This document shows, in pieces, positions 14,775-22,825 of a stretch of DNA of 47,446 nt (position 1 is the stretch's first letter; each line of letters begins with the position of its first letter). Under the pieces are notes generated by a model. It saw only the letters and a program-made list of their open reading frames with translations, made no database searches and was not told where the DNA came from. The stretch lies in the NCBI GenBank assembly GCA_910585245.1, contig CAJUCO010000017.1, positions 1 through 47,446 of the forward strand, read 5' to 3'. This stretch comes from an uncultured Oscillibacter sp. Lineage in GTDB: Bacteria > Bacillota > Clostridia > Oscillospirales > Oscillospiraceae. The translations under genes and the position numbers were made by a program.

Positions 14775-15800
14775 TTACCTCTCCGGCCCGACTTTCATCA
14801 ATTCGATATGCTCTTGCACGTCGGCGATGAAGCCGCTGGCAGCGTATTCCTCCGCCCGGAGAATGGCGTTTCGAATAGCGCGGGCGTCGGAGGAGCCATG
14901 GGCCTTGATCACAGGCTTGGAAATGCCCAGGAAGGGGGTCCCCCCCACCTCGCTGGGGTCCAGCAGTTTTTTCATCTCCGCCAGGTCCCCCTTCACCAGC
15001 CCCGCTGCGATCTTTGTTCTGGCGTTGGAGAGGAAGACCTTCTTCAGCTCTTTCAAAAGGAATTTGCTGGTGCCCTCCAGGGATTTCAGCATGACGTTTC
15101 CGGTGAACCCGTCGGCCACCAGCACGTCGGCCCCGCCCAACATGGCGTCTCCGGCCTCCAGATTTCCCACGAAGCGGAGCCGCCCGGCCTCCCCCGCCGC
15201 CGTCAGCAGGGCCAGGGCCTCCTGGCGGAGCCGGTCTCCCTTCTCCGCCTCCGCGCCGATGTTCAAAAGGGCCACCCGGGGCCGCTCCACGCCCAAAACC
15301 CGCTTGGCGTAATAATTCCCGAGGTACGCAAATTGGAGCAGGTACTCCGGCGTGCACTCGGCGTTGGCCCCGCAGTCACAAAGGAGCATACGCCCCTCCG
15401 CCGTGGGAAGCACCGGCCCCATGGCCGCCCGGCGGACGCCCCGGATGCGCTTTACCACCAGCGTCGCCCCGGCAAGCAGCGCACCGGTGGACCCGGCGGA
15501 GACAAAGGCGTCCCCCTCGCCGTTTTTCAGCAGATTCAGCCCCACCGTCAAAGAGGAATCCTTCTTCTTTTTAAAGGCGGTGGCGGGATCGTCGGAAATC
15601 TCCACCACCTCTGTGGCGTCCCGGATCTCCACGCCGGAGGGGAGGTTCTTCTCCCCGCACTGCTCCACAGCTTTCAGAATGTCCGCCATACGGCCCACCA
15701 GAAGCACGCTGGTCCCATAGGCTTTGTGTGCCTCCAGCGCTCCCTGGACGACGGCCAAAGGGGCGTTGTCCCCGCCCATAGCGTCCACGATGATTTTCAT
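14775..15800 (-). CDS. plsX: Phosphate acyltransferase PlsX
   Basis: This 341-aa enzyme makes acyl-phosphate from acyl-ACP and phosphate, the first step of phospholipid synthesis through PlsX/PlsY. Family motifs are seen: MKIIVDAMGGDNAP at the N-terminus, VSAGSTGALLAG, and GFTGNVMLKSLEG. The start at 15800 has GGAGGG upstream; longer in-frame extensions lack an RBS. Gene order plsX-acpP-rnc supports the call. A second short copy of its first codons lies 120 bp upstream (15858-15920). Confidence 0.95.
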   Translation of the reverse strand: MKIIVDAMGGDNAPLAVVQGALEAHKAYGTSVLLVGRMADILKAVEQCGEKNLPSGVEIRDATEVVEISDDPATAFKKKKDSSLTVGLNLLKNGEGDAFVSAGSTGALLAGATLVVKRIRGVRRAAMGPVLPTAEGRMLLCDCGANAECTPEYLLQFAYLGNYYAKRVLGVERPRVALLNIGAEAEKGDRLRQEALALLTAAGEAGRLRFVGNLEAGDAMLGGADVLVADGFTGNVMLKSLEGTSKFLLKELKKVFLSNARTKIAAGLVKGDLAEMKKLLDPSEVGGTPFLGISKPVIKAHGSSDARAIRNAILRAEEYAASGFIADVQEHIELMKVGPER

Positions 15801-15857
15801 AGCTTCGCCCTCCGCTGTTTTTTGTCTTTTCACTTCTCTTTCGGGGATGTGATATCT

Positions 15858-15920
15858 CTAAGCGGCACAGCCGCTAAGAGCTATCCGATCCCCACCCATA
15901 GCGTCCGCGACGATTTTCAT
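15858..15920 (-). pseudogene. Duplicated 5' fragment of plsX
   Basis: The leftward frame from ATG 15920 reads MKIVADAMGGD, nearly the same as the PlsX start MKIIVDAMGGD, then diverges and stops after 20 codons. The DNA of the two copies matches closely over about 27 bases (compare 15894-15920 with 15774-15800). It lies between trmFO and plsX and includes an imperfect hairpin (CTCTAAGCGGC near 15856) that may end the trmFO transcript. It is best read as a remnant of a small duplication. Confidence 0.7.
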
Positions 15921-15940
15921 GCCTGACCCGCCGTTTCCGT

Positions 15941-17248
15941 TTACTCCAGCACGGTCTCCCGCAGCGTCTCCAGGATGTCCAGAGACCGGCGGCTAAGCTC
16001 CGCGTTCTTGTTCCGCTTCCCCCGGACCCGGCGGTCCAAGGGGGGCATAATGCCAAAATTGATATTCATGGGCTGGAAGGCCGTAATGGACCGGTTGGAG
16101 ATGTACAGCGCCAGGGCGCCGATGGCGGTTTCCCGGGGAAAGTCCACCGGGGGAAGGCCCCGGAGTCTCCGGGCCGTCTCCACGCCCACCAAAAAGCCGC
16201 TGGCCGCGGACTCCACATAACCCTCCACGCCGGTCATCTGTCCGGCGAAGGCGATTCTCCGGTCCCCTCTCAGCCGGTAGTAACGGTCCAGCAGCTCCGG
16301 GGAATTTAAAAAGGTGTTTCGGTGCATAACGCCATAGCGCAAAAATTCCGCGTCATGGAGGGCGGGAATCATGGAGAACACCCGGCGCTGCTCCGGAAAG
16401 CGGAGATGGGTCTGAAAGCCCACCAGATTATACACGCTGCCCTCCCGGTTGTCCCGCCGGAGTTGAACCACCGCGTAAGGCTCCCGCCCCGTCCTGGGGT
16501 CCGTCAGGCCCCTGGGCTTCAGGGGCCCATAGCACAGCGTCTCCCGGCCCCTCCGGGCCATGACCTCCACCGGCATACACCCCTCGAAGACCTTCTTGTC
16601 CTCAAAGCCGTGGACCTCCGCCTCCTGGGCCGTGGAGAGGGCTTGCCAGAAGGCGTCGTACTCCCCCTCGTCCATGGGGCAATTCACATAATCCGCCGTG
16701 CCCCGGTCATAGCGGGACCCCATCCAGGCCTTTTCCATGTCAATGCTCTCGGCGGAGACCAGAGGGGCCGCTGCGTCGTAAAAATGAAGGGCCGTGTCCT
16801 CCCCCAGAAGGGTCTGGAGCCGCTCCGCCAAAGCGTCGGAGGTCAAAGGCCCGGAGGCCACGACGACCTCGCCGCCGGGAATCTCGGTGACCTCCCCGGG
16901 GACCAGGGTGATGTTGGGGTGGTTTTGCACCCGCTCCGTCACCAGCCGCGCAAAGCCGTGGCGGTCCACCGCCAAGGCTCCGCCCGCCTCCACCCGGGTG
17001 GCGTCGGCACAGGAGAGGATGAGGGAATCCAGACGGCGGAGCTCCTCTTTCAAAAGGCCCACGGCATTTTCCAGCTGGTCGCTCCGCAAGGAGTTGGAGC
17101 AGCACAGCTCCGCGAAGTATTCGGTTTCATGGGCGGGGGTCTTTTTTTCGGGCTTCATCTCCCGAAGAGTCACTTGGACGCCGCGCTTTGCAAGCTGCCA
17201 GGCGCATTCGCTGCCGGCCAGGCCGGCGCCTATTACTGTAACCTGCAT
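15941..17248 (-). CDS. trmFO: tRNA (uracil-54-C5)-methyltransferase TrmFO
   Basis: This 435-aa flavoprotein makes ribothymidine at tRNA position 54 with methylene-tetrahydrofolate as carbon donor and FADH2/NAD(P)H as reductant. The N-terminal dinucleotide-binding motif VIGAGLAGSECA (4-15) binds FAD. TrmFO-specific blocks include LCCSNSLRSDQLENAVGLLK, NCPMDEGEYDAFW, FEGCMPVEVMARRG and GQMTGVEGYVESAASG. Length is typical. The RBS AGGAGGTGA is optimal. It is usually next to topA; here a small HTH/82-aa cassette separates the two. Folate dependence links it to the folate genes nearby. Confidence 0.95.
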   Translation of the reverse strand: MQVTVIGAGLAGSECAWQLAKRGVQVTLREMKPEKKTPAHETEYFAELCCSNSLRSDQLENAVGLLKEELRRLDSLILSCADATRVEAGGALAVDRHGFARLVTERVQNHPNITLVPGEVTEIPGGEVVVASGPLTSDALAERLQTLLGEDTALHFYDAAAPLVSAESIDMEKAWMGSRYDRGTADYVNCPMDEGEYDAFWQALSTAQEAEVHGFEDKKVFEGCMPVEVMARRGRETLCYGPLKPRGLTDPRTGREPYAVVQLRRDNREGSVYNLVGFQTHLRFPEQRRVFSMIPALHDAEFLRYGVMHRNTFLNSPELLDRYYRLRGDRRIAFAGQMTGVEGYVESAASGFLVGVETARRLRGLPPVDFPRETAIGALALYISNRSITAFQPMNINFGIMPPLDRRVRGKRNKNAELSRRSLDILETLRETVLE

Positions 17249-17544
17249 AGGGATTCACCTCCTGGGTGGGGGTTTTATTTGCCCTTGCGGGCGGGGGGAT
17301 TCAGCTAGGATGCTAGCTGGTGCATTGCACCCCCCATTCTCTCTTTTGCGAAAAGAGAGAATGCGCCATGCACGGTGGAAGAGAGAAAACGGGGGCGCGG
17401 AAGAGCTGCCGGTGGTTTGATACGCAGGTCTTCGGGCCGCGGCGTGGTGCCAGCGGGGGTTTTGGTGGTCGATGCAAGGCCTGTACGGCCCTCCTCGCTG
17501 CCGCTAACCTGGCAGCAGGGGCAGACCTGTGGGTCCCCCTCCAC
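17249..17544. other. GC-rich 296-bp gap with a strong hairpin; no supported gene
   Basis: A perfect 12-bp stem with a GCG loop (17336-17362) sits inside a weaker outer palindrome built on GGTGCA/TGCACC. GCTAG repeats lie near 17303-17317. A leftward 79-codon frame (17544-17305) rich in Pro, Arg and Ser exists but has no RBS, overlaps the stop of the HTH gene and crosses the hairpin, so I do not call it. The stretch may be a repeat element or structured RNA. SRP RNA was considered; its conserved apical loop is not present. Confidence 0.45.
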
Positions 17545-17754
17545 CTACCTCTCCTCAGTTCGTCCCAACAAATAATCGGTAGACACGCCAAAGAAATCCG
17601 CCAGCTTCAACAAATCGGGAATCTCAGGATAATGTGTTGCGGATTCATAATACTGATAAGCCCGCAAACTGCATTGCAGATAGTCTGCCATCTGTGTCTG
17701 AGTCCATTTCCTCTCTTTTCGCAGTCCTTTGAGCCGCTTTGCAAAAATCTCCAT
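17545..17754 (-). CDS. Small XRE-family HTH repressor
   Basis: This 69-aa protein is essentially a single Cro/CI-type helix-turn-helix domain: LKGLRKERKWTQTQMADYL, then AYQYYESATHYPEIPDLLKLADFFGVSTDYLLGR. It is divergent from an 82-aa gene, with only 73 bp between the start codons. That gap holds a perfect 15-bp inverted repeat overlapping a consensus promoter, its likely operator. The pair interrupts the usual trmFO-topA neighbourhood, suggesting an acquired cassette. It resembles phage-type or small autoregulatory repressors. Confidence 0.85.
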   Translation of the reverse strand: MEIFAKRLKGLRKERKWTQTQMADYLQCSLRAYQYYESATHYPEIPDLLKLADFFGVSTDYLLGRTEER

Positions 17755-17763
17755 AATTCCCTC

Positions 17764-17808
17764 TTGACAAGCAACTTAGTTGCATATATAATCATATGCA
17801 ACTAAGTT
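17764..17808 (+). promoter_or_regulatory. Consensus promoter with 15-bp inverted-repeat operator
   Basis: TTGACA (17764-17769) and TATAAT (17787-17792) have exactly 17 bases between them, a perfect sigma-A promoter for the 82-aa gene. AACTTAGTTGCATAT (17773-17787) and its exact complement (17794-17808) form an inverted repeat with a 6-base centre that fills the spacer and covers the -10 box. A dimeric repressor bound here would block this promoter and probably control its own gene too. Confidence 0.85.
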
Positions 17809-17827
17809 TCAGATTGGAGGCAACTTT

Positions 17828-18076
17828 ATGTCACCCTTAATGCAAACCATCTTCGACCATCTCTCCGAATACTGTACGGAGCGCTACATAGACGCCTGTG
17901 AGCGGGACTTCAACGCCATGGAGCGAAACCGCGTCCGGAACGCCCTTTCCGCTGTTTTGCCCGACACCTGCCAGGACCTTCTCAGCCGTTACGATAACCT
18001 GCACCTCTGCCGCCTCAACCTGGAGCAGGAAGCCATGTTTCAGGCCGCCTTTGCCGCCGCGAAGGAGCTGGCTTAG
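17828..18076 (+). CDS. Small protein of unknown function (DUF6809-like), partner of the XRE repressor
   Basis: This 82-aa protein is predicted all-helical and mildly acidic, with pairs of Cys (SEYCTERYIDACERDF) and a C-terminal NLEQEAMFQAAFAAAKELA helix. It resembles small Oscillospiraceae proteins grouped as DUF6809, by memory and not by search. It starts at ATG 17828 behind TTGGAGGC and a perfect promoter under the adjacent palindrome. Its stop overlaps the stop of topA on the other strand by 4 bp. The divergent repressor arrangement would fit a toxin-antitoxin-like or phage-remnant control pair, but no toxin fold is recognisable. Confidence 0.65.
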   Translation: MSPLMQTIFDHLSEYCTERYIDACERDFNAMERNRVRNALSAVLPDTCQDLLSRYDNLHLCRLNLEQEAMFQAAFAAAKELA

Positions 18077-20490
18077 CCCTCCTCCGGCGTCTCAGCCTTT
18101 TTTGCGGCGGGTTTCTTCGCCGTGGTCTTTTTCGCTGTGGAGGCTTTCGTGGTCTTGGCCGCCGCTTTTTTCTCGGAGGCCGCTTTCTCGGTCTTGGCCG
18201 TTGCTTTCTTCTCGGAGGCTGCTTTCGTAGTCTTGGTTGTTGTTTCCTTCTTGGAGGCCGCTTTTGTGGTTTTAGCCGCCGTCTTTTTGGCCGCCGGTTT
18301 CTTTCCGGCGGGCTTCTCCTCCGCCTCGGGGGGCTCCGTGTCCCCCTCCTTTTTGGCCGCGAACCGGGGGTAGCCCCGCTTGTCCTCCGGCAGGAAGTTG
18401 GAACACGCCGGATTGATGCAGAAGGGTTTCCGGGCTCCCTTGCCCGCCTTTTTAAACATGGTCTGGCCACAAACCGGGCAGTCGTCCTTCACCGGCACAT
18501 CCCAGGTCATGAAGTCGCACTTCTCCGCCTCCACTTTGCCCGTCAGATGTTCGCAGCAGTAGTAGGTGTACTGCTTGCCGTTTTTCTTGCTCTTGCCCGT
18601 GCGTTTCATCAGCCGCCCGCCGCACTTGGGGCAGCGTCCCGGCATCTCCACCACCAACGGCATGGTAAAATTGCACTCCGGAAATCCCGGGCAGGCCAGG
18701 AAACGGCCAAACCGGCCGATTTTAACCACCAGATTCCGCCCGCACTCCGGGCAGATCTCCGTGGACACCTCGTCGGGCACCTTGATGCGCACGCCCTCCA
18801 GGTCCTGCTCCGCCTGCTTGAGATTTTTGTCAAAGTCCCCGTAGAAATCCCGGAGGACCCCCTTCCAGGGGATGCTTCCCCCTTCCACAAAGTCCAGCTT
18901 CTCCTCCATGTGGGCCGTGAACTGGAGGTCCGCGATGTCGGTGAACTTATCCTTCATCAGCTCCGTCACCACCCGGCCCAGGTTGGTGATTTTCAAATAC
19001 TTGCCCTCTTTTTCCACATACGCCCGGTCCAAAATGGTGGACACGGTAGGCGCGTAGGTGGAGGGCCGGCCGATGCCCTGTTCCTCCATGGCCCGGATGA
19101 GGGAGGCGTCCGTATACCGGGCGGGGGGCTGCGTGAAGTGCTGGTTGGGGGCAAAGCCCTTCAGGTCCAGGGCGTCCCTCTCCTGGAGCTCCGGAAGGGG
19201 GGACTCCTTTTCCTCTTTTTCCTCGTCCTTGCCCTCCTCGTACACGGCGGTATAGCCCGCGAACTTCAGGCTGGAAGAGCTGGCCCGGAAGCCATGGCGG
19301 TTGGCCTCCACCTCCACGGACACGCTGTCATACACCGCGTTGGACATCTGGCAGGCCACAAAGCGGCTCCAAATGAGCTTGTAGAGCCGGTACTGCTCCC
19401 CCGTCAGGTCCGCCTTCAAGTCCTCCGGGGTCCAGCGGACGTTGCTGGGGCGGATGGCCTCGTGGGCGTCCTGAGCGCCCGCCTTGGCCTTATAGCGGTT
19501 GGTTTTGGCGTAGGCCTCCCCATAGCGGCCCAGAATGAAGCTCTTGGCCTCCGCCAGGGCCTCCTCGGAAAGGCGCAGGGAGTCGGTACGCATATAGGTG
19601 ATAAGGCCCACGGTGCCCTCCCCGGAGACGTCCACGCCCTCATAGAGCTGCTGGGCGATGGCCATGGTCCGCCGGGGCGTCATGCTGAGCTTCCGGGAGG
19701 CCTCCTGCTGCATGGTGGAGGTGGTGAAGGGCGGGGAGGGGCTTCGCTGCTTGTCGGTGCGCTTCACGCTCTTGACAGAGAAGGCGGCGTTTTCCGTCTC
19801 CTGGACCACCGCGTCCACCTGGGCCTGGGACTTTAGCTCCGCCTTTTTCCCGTCCTTCCCGTGGTAGCGGGCGGAAAAGGGCTTGTTCCGCCCCAAGAGG
19901 TTCACGTCCAGCGTCCAGTATTCCTCCGGCTGAAAGGCCTCGATCTCCCGCTCCCGGTCGTCCACCATCCGGGTGGCCACGGACTGAACCCGTCCGGCGG
20001 AGAGGCCCCGGCGGACCTTCTTCCACAAAAGGGGACTTAGTTCATAGCCCACCAGGCGGTCCAAAATGCGCCGGGCCTGCTGGGCGTCCACCAGATTCTG
20101 GTCGATGGCCCTGGGGGAGTCGATGCTCTCTTGAACCACCTTTTTGGTGATCTCATTGAAGGTCACCCGTTTCGTCTTCTCGTCCGGCAGGTCCAAAAGG
20201 TGTTTTAAGTGCCAGGAGATGGCCTCCCCCTCCCGGTCCGGGTCCGTTGCCAGAAACACGGTGTCCGCCGCCTTGGCGGATTTTTTCAGGTCTTTGATGA
20301 TATCTTCCTTGCCCTTGATGGGCTGGTAAACCGGCTCAAAATCCTGCTCCGGGTCCACGCCCAGCTTGCTCTTGGGCAGGTCCCGCAGGTGGCCCATACA
20401 GGCCTTGACGGTGTACTCTTTCCCCAGATATTTGCCGATGGTCTTGGCCTTCGCCGGGGATTCCACGATGACCAAATACTGCTTTGCCAT
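18073..20490 (-). CDS. topA: DNA topoisomerase I with Lys/Ala-rich tail
   Basis: This 805-aa type IA topoisomerase relaxes negative supercoils. The TOPRIM domain begins MAKQYLVIVESPAKAKTI and includes ATDPDREGEAISWH. The active-site tyrosine is in GLITYMRTDSLRLS. After the core come three Cys4-type zinc elements (CPECGRN...CPGFPEC, CPKCGGR...CC, CPVCGQT...CINPAC). The last 90 or so residues are a low-complexity tail of KKTAAKTTKAAS-like repeats resembling histone H1, probably disordered and DNA-binding. The start is at 20490 with GGAGGT upstream; an upstream in-frame extension has no RBS. It lies downstream of dprA as in many Firmicutes. Confidence 0.96.
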   Translation of the reverse strand: MAKQYLVIVESPAKAKTIGKYLGKEYTVKACMGHLRDLPKSKLGVDPEQDFEPVYQPIKGKEDIIKDLKKSAKAADTVFLATDPDREGEAISWHLKHLLDLPDEKTKRVTFNEITKKVVQESIDSPRAIDQNLVDAQQARRILDRLVGYELSPLLWKKVRRGLSAGRVQSVATRMVDDREREIEAFQPEEYWTLDVNLLGRNKPFSARYHGKDGKKAELKSQAQVDAVVQETENAAFSVKSVKRTDKQRSPSPPFTTSTMQQEASRKLSMTPRRTMAIAQQLYEGVDVSGEGTVGLITYMRTDSLRLSEEALAEAKSFILGRYGEAYAKTNRYKAKAGAQDAHEAIRPSNVRWTPEDLKADLTGEQYRLYKLIWSRFVACQMSNAVYDSVSVEVEANRHGFRASSSSLKFAGYTAVYEEGKDEEKEEKESPLPELQERDALDLKGFAPNQHFTQPPARYTDASLIRAMEEQGIGRPSTYAPTVSTILDRAYVEKEGKYLKITNLGRVVTELMKDKFTDIADLQFTAHMEEKLDFVEGGSIPWKGVLRDFYGDFDKNLKQAEQDLEGVRIKVPDEVSTEICPECGRNLVVKIGRFGRFLACPGFPECNFTMPLVVEMPGRCPKCGGRLMKRTGKSKKNGKQYTYYCCEHLTGKVEAEKCDFMTWDVPVKDDCPVCGQTMFKKAGKGARKPFCINPACSNFLPEDKRGYPRFAAKKEGDTEPPEAEEKPAGKKPAAKKTAAKTTKAASKKETTTKTTKAASEKKATAKTEKAASEKKAAAKTTKASTAKKTTAKKPAAKKAETPEEG

Positions 20491-20560
20491 AGTTTTGATT
20501 ACCTCCAGATTGATGAGGGAACTTTGCAGGAAGCGGGAAGCCTCTTCCCCTTCCCGGCTT

Positions 20561-21751
20561 TTAACTCTCCAGGGCCACGGTTCGGGTATACCGTTTGCCG
20601 CTGTGCTGGAGGACATAACCGTCAATTTCCAGCATGGTCAGAGCCGACGAGACCCGCCGGGCGGGCACGCCGGTGGTTTGAATCAGGTCGTCTACCTGAA
20701 TGGAGGTCTCTACCTCCAGGACCTTTAACAGAGCGATCTGGTCGTCCGTCAGCCCCTGGGGGCCGACAGTGGGAAGAGGCGGTTTTTTCGTCTCCGCCCT
20801 CTTTGGACTCTCCGGCTGGGGACGCCGCCGGGTGGGCAGAGGCGTCCAGGCCGGAAGGTCCTTTGCGGGGCGCAATTTCTCCGGAAAGCGCTCTTGAAAG
20901 TCCCGCAAAATGTCCCATCCCTCCGCCGCAAGGCCCGCGCCGTCCCGGATGAGACGGTTGCAGCCCACGCTGGTAGGCGCGTTGATGGGACCGGGGACGG
21001 CGTAAACCTCCCGCCCCTGTTCCAGGGCCAGGCGGGCGGTGATCAGCGCGCCGCTACGCTCCGGGGCCTCCACCACCAAAGCCGCCACGCTGAGTCCGGA
21101 AATGATCCGGTTTCGGACGGGGAAATGCTGCTTATCCGGCGGCGATCCCGGCGGATACTCGGAGAGCAAAACCCCGGCGACGGCCACGTCCTCATAGAGC
21201 TCCCGGTTCTCCGGGGGATAGATCACGTCCACTCCGCCGCCCGTCACGCCGATGACCCCGCCGCCCGCCCGAAGGGCGCCTCTGGCGGCAGCAGAGTCCA
21301 CGCCCCGGGCAAGACCCGTCACCACCAACGCGCCGGAGGCCGTCAGTTCCCGGCCCAGGCGCTCCGCGCTGGCGCTGCCGTAGGGCGTGCACTCCCGGGT
21401 GCCCACCACGGCAATGGCTGCCTCCTCGTCCACCACCGGCAGACGGCCCCTGACATAGAGAACCAGGGGCGGGTCAAAGATGTTTTGCAGCCTCTTGGGA
21501 TACTCCGCGTCCTGAATGGTCAAAATCCGCTGTCCCAGCCGCTGACAGTCCGCCAAAATCCGGTCCGCTGCGGAAAGATCGTGGTTCAAGGCCAGCTCCG
21601 CCTGAGCTTGGGGCACCTCCTCTGCCAGGAGCAGCTCCGCCCGGTCGGCGAAGAAGAGATCCTCCGGCGAGCCAAAGTGGCGCAAAAGGGCTAGCCGCGA
21701 CGGGCCCGTCAGACCCGGAAGCTCCGCCAGCCACACCCAGTATTTCAGCAT
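20561..21751 (-). CDS. dprA: DNA processing protein DprA
   Basis: This 396-aa protein loads RecA onto incoming single-stranded DNA in natural transformation and other recombination. Residues about 1-70 form a helical N-terminal domain. The Rossmann-like DprA domain follows: AVVGTRECTPYGSASAERL, VVTGLARGVDSAAARGAL, GGGVDVIYPPENREL, FPVRNRIISGLSVAALVVEA and SGALITARLALEQGREVYAVPG. A basic linker and a C-terminal winged-helix (residues about 335-396, LTDDQIALLKVLEVETSIQVDDLI) complete it. It sits 70 bp upstream of topA and is probably cotranscribed from the promoter at 21790-21818. Competence cannot be inferred from dprA alone. Confidence 0.94.
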   Translation of the reverse strand: MLKYWVWLAELPGLTGPSRLALLRHFGSPEDLFFADRAELLLAEEVPQAQAELALNHDLSAADRILADCQRLGQRILTIQDAEYPKRLQNIFDPPLVLYVRGRLPVVDEEAAIAVVGTRECTPYGSASAERLGRELTASGALVVTGLARGVDSAAARGALRAGGGVIGVTGGGVDVIYPPENRELYEDVAVAGVLLSEYPPGSPPDKQHFPVRNRIISGLSVAALVVEAPERSGALITARLALEQGREVYAVPGPINAPTSVGCNRLIRDGAGLAAEGWDILRDFQERFPEKLRPAKDLPAWTPLPTRRRPQPESPKRAETKKPPLPTVGPQGLTDDQIALLKVLEVETSIQVDDLIQTTGVPARRVSSALTMLEIDGYVLQHSGKRYTRTVALES

Positions 21752-21789
21752 CTCCCGCCCCTCCTTATTACCAAGGTCCTTTATACTAT

Positions 21790-21818
21790 ATTAAATAAAA
21801 ACAAATTGCAAGCGTCAA
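21790..21818 (-). promoter_or_regulatory. Promoter of dprA-topA
   Basis: On the minus strand TTGACG (21813-21818) and TTTAAT (21790-21795) with a 17-base spacer, in an AT-rich gap, followed by AAGGAGGGG before the dprA start. Confidence 0.65.
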
Positions 21819-21822
21819 ATTC

Positions 21823-22605
21823 TTAATATTCTCTCCGGGCCGCCTCCCATAGCAGCACCGAAGCCGCCGAGGCGGCGTTCAGGGACTCGCAGCGCGTGTC
21901 CATGGGAATGCGGAGACTCCGGTCACAGGCCGCCAGCACCGCCGCCGAAAGGCCCCGGCCCTCGCTGCCCACGGCTATGGCGCAGCGGCTCAGGTCCGCC
22001 TCCCGCACGTCCGCCGTGTCCTCCCGGAGAGCCGCGCCGTAGAGGGGCAGATTCGCCTTTTTCAAAAGGGCCGTCAACTCCTCCAGGGTGCAGCGGAACA
22101 CGCGGGAGCGGAAATGGACGCCCATCCCCGCCCGGAGCGTTTTGGGATTATTCAGGTCCGCGCAGCCGGGAAGGAGAATCACCGTGGCCCCGAAGGCGTC
22201 CGCCGTCCGGAGGATGGTTCCCACATTGCCGGGGTCCTGGACGCCGTCCAGCACCAAAAACCGCAGCCGCCCCTGCCCGTCGGGCTCCAGCTCCTCTGGA
22301 GGGGCGTAGCTGGGGGAGGCGCAGGAGAACACTACTCCCTGAGGGGTCTCCATGGGACTGACGGAGCGCATAACGCTTTCGCTGACTTTCGCCATTCTGG
22401 AAAAGCGGCCCTCCAGCCCCGGAGGAAGCGCCACCCCTTCGGTACAAAACAACGCCCGGACAGGCGCGCCCCACAAAACCGCCTCTTGGAGCAGCTTGGG
22501 ACTGTCGCACAAAAATTCTCCCGTCTCCTCACGGTAGGAACGGGAGGACGCCAACTTCCGAAAATGGACGCACAGGGCGTTGCTCTTGCTGGTGATGGTC
22601 TCCAC
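21823..22605 (-). CDS. TrmH/SpoU-family RNA 2'-O-methyltransferase
   Basis: The start is GTG at 22605 (VETITSKSN), supported by GGAGAGGAG 5-13 bases upstream; the longer in-frame version has no RBS. The 260-aa protein has an N-terminal L30e-like RNA-binding domain (LASSRSYREETGEFLCDSPKLL) and a C-terminal SPOUT knot. The three SPOUT motifs are LVLDGVQDPGNVGTILRTADAFG, CAIAVGSEGRGLS and LRIPMDTRCESLNAASAASVLLWE. The family methylates 23S rRNA or tRNA riboses using S-adenosylmethionine; RlmB-like activity at position G2251 is possible but not provable. It has its own promoter at 22685-22713. Confidence 0.9.
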   Translation of the reverse strand: METITSKSNALCVHFRKLASSRSYREETGEFLCDSPKLLQEAVLWGAPVRALFCTEGVALPPGLEGRFSRMAKVSESVMRSVSPMETPQGVVFSCASPSYAPPEELEPDGQGRLRFLVLDGVQDPGNVGTILRTADAFGATVILLPGCADLNNPKTLRAGMGVHFRSRVFRCTLEELTALLKKANLPLYGAALREDTADVREADLSRCAIAVGSEGRGLSAAVLAACDRSLRIPMDTRCESLNAASAASVLLWEAARREY

Positions 22606-22684
22606 AGCGGCTCCTCTCCTTCCTGTACGGGCATCGTGACAAAAGCGGCGCTCCGGCGCCCTGGTAAATCCTTGATTCTTTCTT

Positions 22685-22713
22685 ATAATAAAGGTATCCT
22701 TCCGGCTTGTCAA
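22685..22713 (-). promoter_or_regulatory. Promoter of the TrmH-type methyltransferase gene
   Basis: Minus-strand TTGACA (22708-22713), 17-base spacer, TATTAT (22685-22690). Between this and folC lies a long GC hairpin (about 22779-22810) that may end the folC transcript; it lacks a U-run. Confidence 0.7.
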
Positions 22714-22825
22714 GCCGCAAGGTCCCCTTTCCTGCCCCTCTCTTCCAAAAAATGGGGGATTTTCTTCCCCGCAACAAGGCGCGAGTCCGCCTCCGGCGGA
22801 CCCGCGCCTTCTCAGGTGGCCCGTC

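Noticed and set aside
17249..17544. Signal-recognition-particle RNA gene between trmFO and the HTH gene
   Set aside because: The region is GC-rich and hairpin-forming, but the conserved GGAAGGAAGCAG-type apical sequence is absent on either strand.
17305..17544. A 79-codon Pro/Arg-rich leftward frame
   Set aside because: No RBS, crosses a perfect hairpin, and no protein-like features. More likely part of a repeat.
18122..18373. Possible repeat-protein gene opposite the topA tail
   Set aside because: The Val/Phe/Ala repeats are only the complement of the Lys/Ala repeat region of topA.
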